From Candidatus Peregrinibacteria bacterium (GTDB lineage Bacteria > Patescibacteriota > Gracilibacteria > Peribacterales > Peribacteraceae), in the NCBI GenBank assembly GCA_016215715.1, contig JACRIG010000007.1:1-8019 (forward strand): a DNA stretch of 8,019 nt, in the 5' to 3' direction. Position 1 is the stretch's first letter; each line of letters begins with the position of its first letter. Under the pieces are notes generated by a model. The model was not told where the DNA came from. It worked only from the letters and a program-made list of their open reading frames with translations, and did no database searches. Both the position numbers and the translations under genes were made by a program. Below, in pieces: positions 7,301 through 8,019 of the stretch.

Positions 7301-7965
7301 CCAGCGCAACGGTCATTACCGGACTCGGTATTCCTGACGGCGGCCCCGCGGGCGGGAACGGATCGACCCTCGGTCACCAGACGCACATGGGCAAAGCATT
7401 CAACCGCTTCCTTGCTGCCCTCCACCTCAGCGGTCCGCAGGGGGCGTTCGGTGCCGGCACCTCTCCTTTGAGCCCTGAGCAGAAGGCGTATCTGTGTTCC
7501 ATCCAGCGTGCCCTCCCGAACGATGCTTCGGACGGCTTCCTTCAGGCGATCGCCGCAGACGCCGCTACGTACGTCGGGCGCCCCGTCGGGTTCGTGATAG
7601 CGAAACTTCTCGACCCCAATCTCTGCAGTTCCATCACGGCATCACTCATCAGGCAGACCGAAAATGTCGTCGTCATGCCGAAGCCCTTCTACCTTGCAGG
7701 CGACGGTTTGCCGCACTCGTGGACGAATGACACATGGAACAAGTGCATCCGCGGCACCGCGACGATCTCTGATATCCGCGCCAACCCGCTGCGTCCGGAC
7801 GGCGTCGGCGTCGATTGCGCCGCTATGCACACGGCAGACATGTGGTATCACCCCGATCTCCACATGTACTTCACGTTTACTCCTCCCTCCGGTAAAAAAG
7901 CGATGAAGCTCGGTCTCCCGCACGATTACATCGCGGTGAAGGATGGAAAGCTGGTGATGAAGTAA
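4312..7965 (+). CDS. Giant mosaic surface protein: prealbumin-like repeats, Cys-rich CDDG repeats, GEVED domain, Ser-rich linker, orphan C-terminal domain
   Basis: A complete 1217-residue, strongly acidic exported protein. Residues 1-45 form a signal peptide with likely cleavage after HAFA. Residues 46-209 are a Cys-containing (C106, C148) beta-rich region, perhaps a jelly-roll. Four SpaA/prealbumin-like repeats span 213-620, four CDDG disulfide repeats span 623-788, and a GEVED domain spans 793-962 (DFGDAPD to GEVEDY). A poly-Ser/Glu/Gly linker (966-998) leads to a C-terminal domain (1021-1217) that I do not recognise, with Cys1062, 1105, 1145 and 1169. No LPXTG motif or C-terminal membrane helix is visible, so any attachment would have to use another route. 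Prealbumin-like and GEVED domains are typical of bacterial cell-surface stalks and adhesins; adhesion or cell contact is inference. It has its own promoter upstream and an intrinsic terminator downstream. Confidence 0.95.
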   Translation: MASATIQFGRVRGLFARSSVALLVLHSAVGPLAAVIPVFAPHAFAVSNIFSDGFGTGEDDDTFDESPAWTEDEAGAEKREATSGNDSASPDGGRFAVMFGNNGYICTTIDATGYNDVELSYYWRGDSDAGGSSDNAIVEVKSASGNGCDNSSGWTTLQDHDMRTDSSWSTQGAFTNAAFNNTSFLLRFRTSTNASDEHFRVDGVLVTGTPTTGTIVIVKNAVPDDAQDFAFTSDVPGNTSFTLDDDGEGGSATSNTKTMSSVTAGTYAVSEGAVTGWTQTSATCSDGSPVTAIVLSAGETVTCTFTNTKLGTVTIVKNANPDDAQDFSFTSTLPGGSTFSLDDDGEGGALPNSVTYTSVPLGGYTITEDAATGWSLTGVSCTGGDADGSTSTATRTATIDVDAGEAITCTFTNTKYGTLRINKDAVGGDAEFDFTIDEEGGDGLFETSIQTTEGEGFVEVSLPAADYGVTETLPSGEDWQMESNGCAFPVVSPGQTTECTVTNVKKSQIQVRKQTVNGFGSFHFQGTIDSSDTDIGGEDGFDLTTSEGNNPIDTFFDVFVDSEGGDTVILTENQSSSDGWELTGMQCLVDDSPTGEGDGSTYNFNIQPGATAICTFTNTLAQCGNSSIEETEQCDDGNVTGEDGCSSTCQIESGWACTSEPSSCTTDCGDGVTAGSEQCDDNNNEDGDGCTAACVIEVCGDSVVNDTEETCDDGNATGEDGFSRSCQTETGYSCPTPGEACGGICGDGLVRGAEACDDGDANGEDGCSSTCTVEDGFQCDNDPEPSQCEVHLDFGDAPDAEGEGSAYPTLLEHNGARHMIVSGIYLGESIDGEPDGQPNSDATGDDVSGEDDEDGVTFNDALVPGTTAGITVDASTGEDETDYFLDAWFDWNQDEDWADEGEHVLLAEALSDGENAFEVSVPSDAVLGDTFARFRMSDEEGEGVGVTGLENTGEVEDYKVTIAEQASSSSEPGEGSSSSSSVSSNEESSSPSEGGGSSATVITGLGIPDGGPAGGNGSTLGHQTHMGKAFNRFLAALHLSGPQGAFGAGTSPLSPEQKAYLCSIQRALPNDASDGFLQAIAADAATYVGRPVGFVIAKLLDPNLCSSITASLIRQTENVVVMPKPFYLAGDGLPHSWTNDTWNKCIRGTATISDIRANPLRPDGVGVDCAAMHTADMWYHPDLHMYFTFTPPSGKKAMKLGLPHDYIAVKDGKLVMK
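4948..6171 (+). repeat. Four prealbumin-like (SpaA-type) repeats within the giant protein
   Basis: Repeats lie at residues 213-309, 311-415, 417-505 and 507-620. Shared landmarks are the opening GT(I/V)(V/T)IVKN or IxVRKQ strand, a DDDGEGG acidic loop in repeats 1 and 2, a (Y)xVTE/ITEDA strand, and the closing TCTFTNT. Each contains exactly one Cys pair (284/303, 381/409, 486/499, 587/614), probably one disulfide per repeat. Repeats 1 and 2 are the closest pair (PDDAQDF and LDDDGEGG are identical); 3 and 4 are diverged. This is a rod-like stalk arrangement. Confidence 0.8.
6178..6675 (+). repeat. Four myxococcal-type cysteine-rich CDDG disulfide repeats
   Basis: Repeats lie at residues 623-664, 668-697, 699-741 and 745-788, following the pattern CG(D)G-x-ExCDDGN-GEDGC-xxC-ExG-xxC. 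This matches the disulfide repeat often annotated as DUF4215 or the Myxococcales cysteine-rich repeat of extracellular proteins. The second repeat is short and lacks the last Cys pair. The third has Phe722 where the DGC cysteine belongs. The Asp/Asn-rich loops could bind calcium, but that is not shown by sequence alone. Confidence 0.85.
6688..7197 (+). other. GEVED domain of the giant protein
   Basis: Residues 793-962 carry the family hallmarks in order: DFGDAPD, an HNGARH segment, LGESIDGEPDG, a GDDxxGEDDEDGV acidic block, a WFDWNQDEDWAD strand, RFRMSDE, and the terminal GEVEDYKV. GEVED domains occur near the C-terminal half of many bacterial extracellular proteins; their ligand is not established. 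Confidence 0.88.
7207..7305 (+). repeat. Ser/Glu/Gly-rich linker encoded by AGC/AGT triplets
   Basis: Residues 966-998 are mostly Ser with Glu, Gly and Pro, encoded partly by short AGC and AGT runs near 7238-7256. It separates the GEVED domain from the C-terminal domain and is presumably flexible. Triplet slippage here would change linker length without breaking the frame. Confidence 0.75.
7372..7962 (+). other. C-terminal domain of unknown type in the giant protein
   Basis: Residues 1021-1217. The first half looks helical (MGKAFNRFLAALHL, EQKAYLCSIQRAL, ASDGFLQAIAADAATYVG) with Cys1062 and Cys1105. The second half is rich in Trp, His and Tyr (HSWTNDTWNKC, CAAMHTADMWYHPDLHMYF) with Cys1145 and Cys1169, and ends in a basic tail. 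It is not acidic or repetitive like the rest. It could be an anchoring, sorting or enzymatic module; I cannot assign a family. Confidence 0.5.
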
Positions 7966-7988
7966 GTCGCTACACTCCGGAATGAAAG

Positions 7989-8012
7989 CGGCCCCGCACG
8001 GGGCCGTTTTTT
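7989..8012 (+). terminator. Intrinsic terminator of the giant gene
   Basis: The stem CGGCCCC (7989-7995) pairs with GGGGCCG (8000-8006) around a GCAC loop and is followed by six T (8007-8012). It lies 24 nt after the TAA stop of the giant gene. This is a canonical Rho-independent terminator. Confidence 0.93.
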
Positions 8013-8019
8013 AGTGTCA

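Noticed and set aside
6616..7425. A 269-codon minus-strand frame opposite the GEVED region
   Set aside because: It is a shadow of the GEVED and linker coding sequence, with no recognisable domain or promoter.
7708..7725. LPHSW/LPHDY as a sortase LPXTG-type signal
   Set aside because: The motif does not match LPXTG, and neither a hydrophobic helix nor a proper basic sorting tail follows it.
7971..8014. A mini-ORF of 10 codons from ATG at 7982 preceded by TACACT, resembling a leaderless gene
   Set aside because: The codons are the arms and T-run of the intrinsic terminator, so an independent gene is very unlikely.

Overview
The 8 kb window carries four genes, and all four appear to encode exported proteins. 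The sequence looks like a GC-rich bacterium using the standard code: TGA ends the lipoprotein gene and TAA ends the protease and the giant protein. The protein styles are DUF11-like adhesin repeats behind a 'CSDGVDNNNDG...DPGC' head, a GEVED domain followed by a poly-Ser linker, and myxococcal-type disulfide repeats. Together these recall surface proteins of Patescibacteria/CPR lineages such as Peregrinibacteria or Peribacteria. That assignment is recall and inference only; no RNA gene or marker gene is present to test it.

Layout. (1) Minus strand, 1409 to the left edge: a secreted protein of tandem beta-sandwich (DUF11-like) repeats, cut off at its C-terminal side by the window edge. (2) 1410-1604: an intergenic region with a perfect 13-bp hairpin and a good sigma70-type promoter. 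(3) Minus strand, 2876-1605: a secreted S8 (subtilisin) protease with an I9 propeptide and an intact catalytic triad. (4) 2877-3037: a divergent promoter region with an 11-bp tandem duplication. (5) Plus strand, 3038-4189: a lipoprotein with eight regularly spaced Cys/His motifs, a family I do not recognise. (6) 4190-4311: an AT-rich spacer with a strong promoter. (7) Plus strand, 4312-7965: a 1217-residue mosaic surface protein, followed by a textbook intrinsic terminator near the right edge.

The mosaic protein runs: signal peptide, N-terminal sandwich-like domain, four SpaA/prealbumin-like repeats each with one Cys pair, four CDDG-type disulfide repeats, a GEVED domain, a Ser-rich linker, and a C-terminal domain of unknown type. 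The picture is a cell-surface locus: two large adhesin-like proteins, a secreted protease that could mature or turn over surface proteins, and a lipid-anchored disulfide-rich repeat protein. Functional links between them are inferred only from co-location and shared export.

Three of the four genes have a recognisable -35/-10 promoter that predicts a 21-25 nt, pyrimidine-rich leader with a C-run and no Shine-Dalgarno sequence. The fourth, the lipoprotein gene, looks nearly leaderless.
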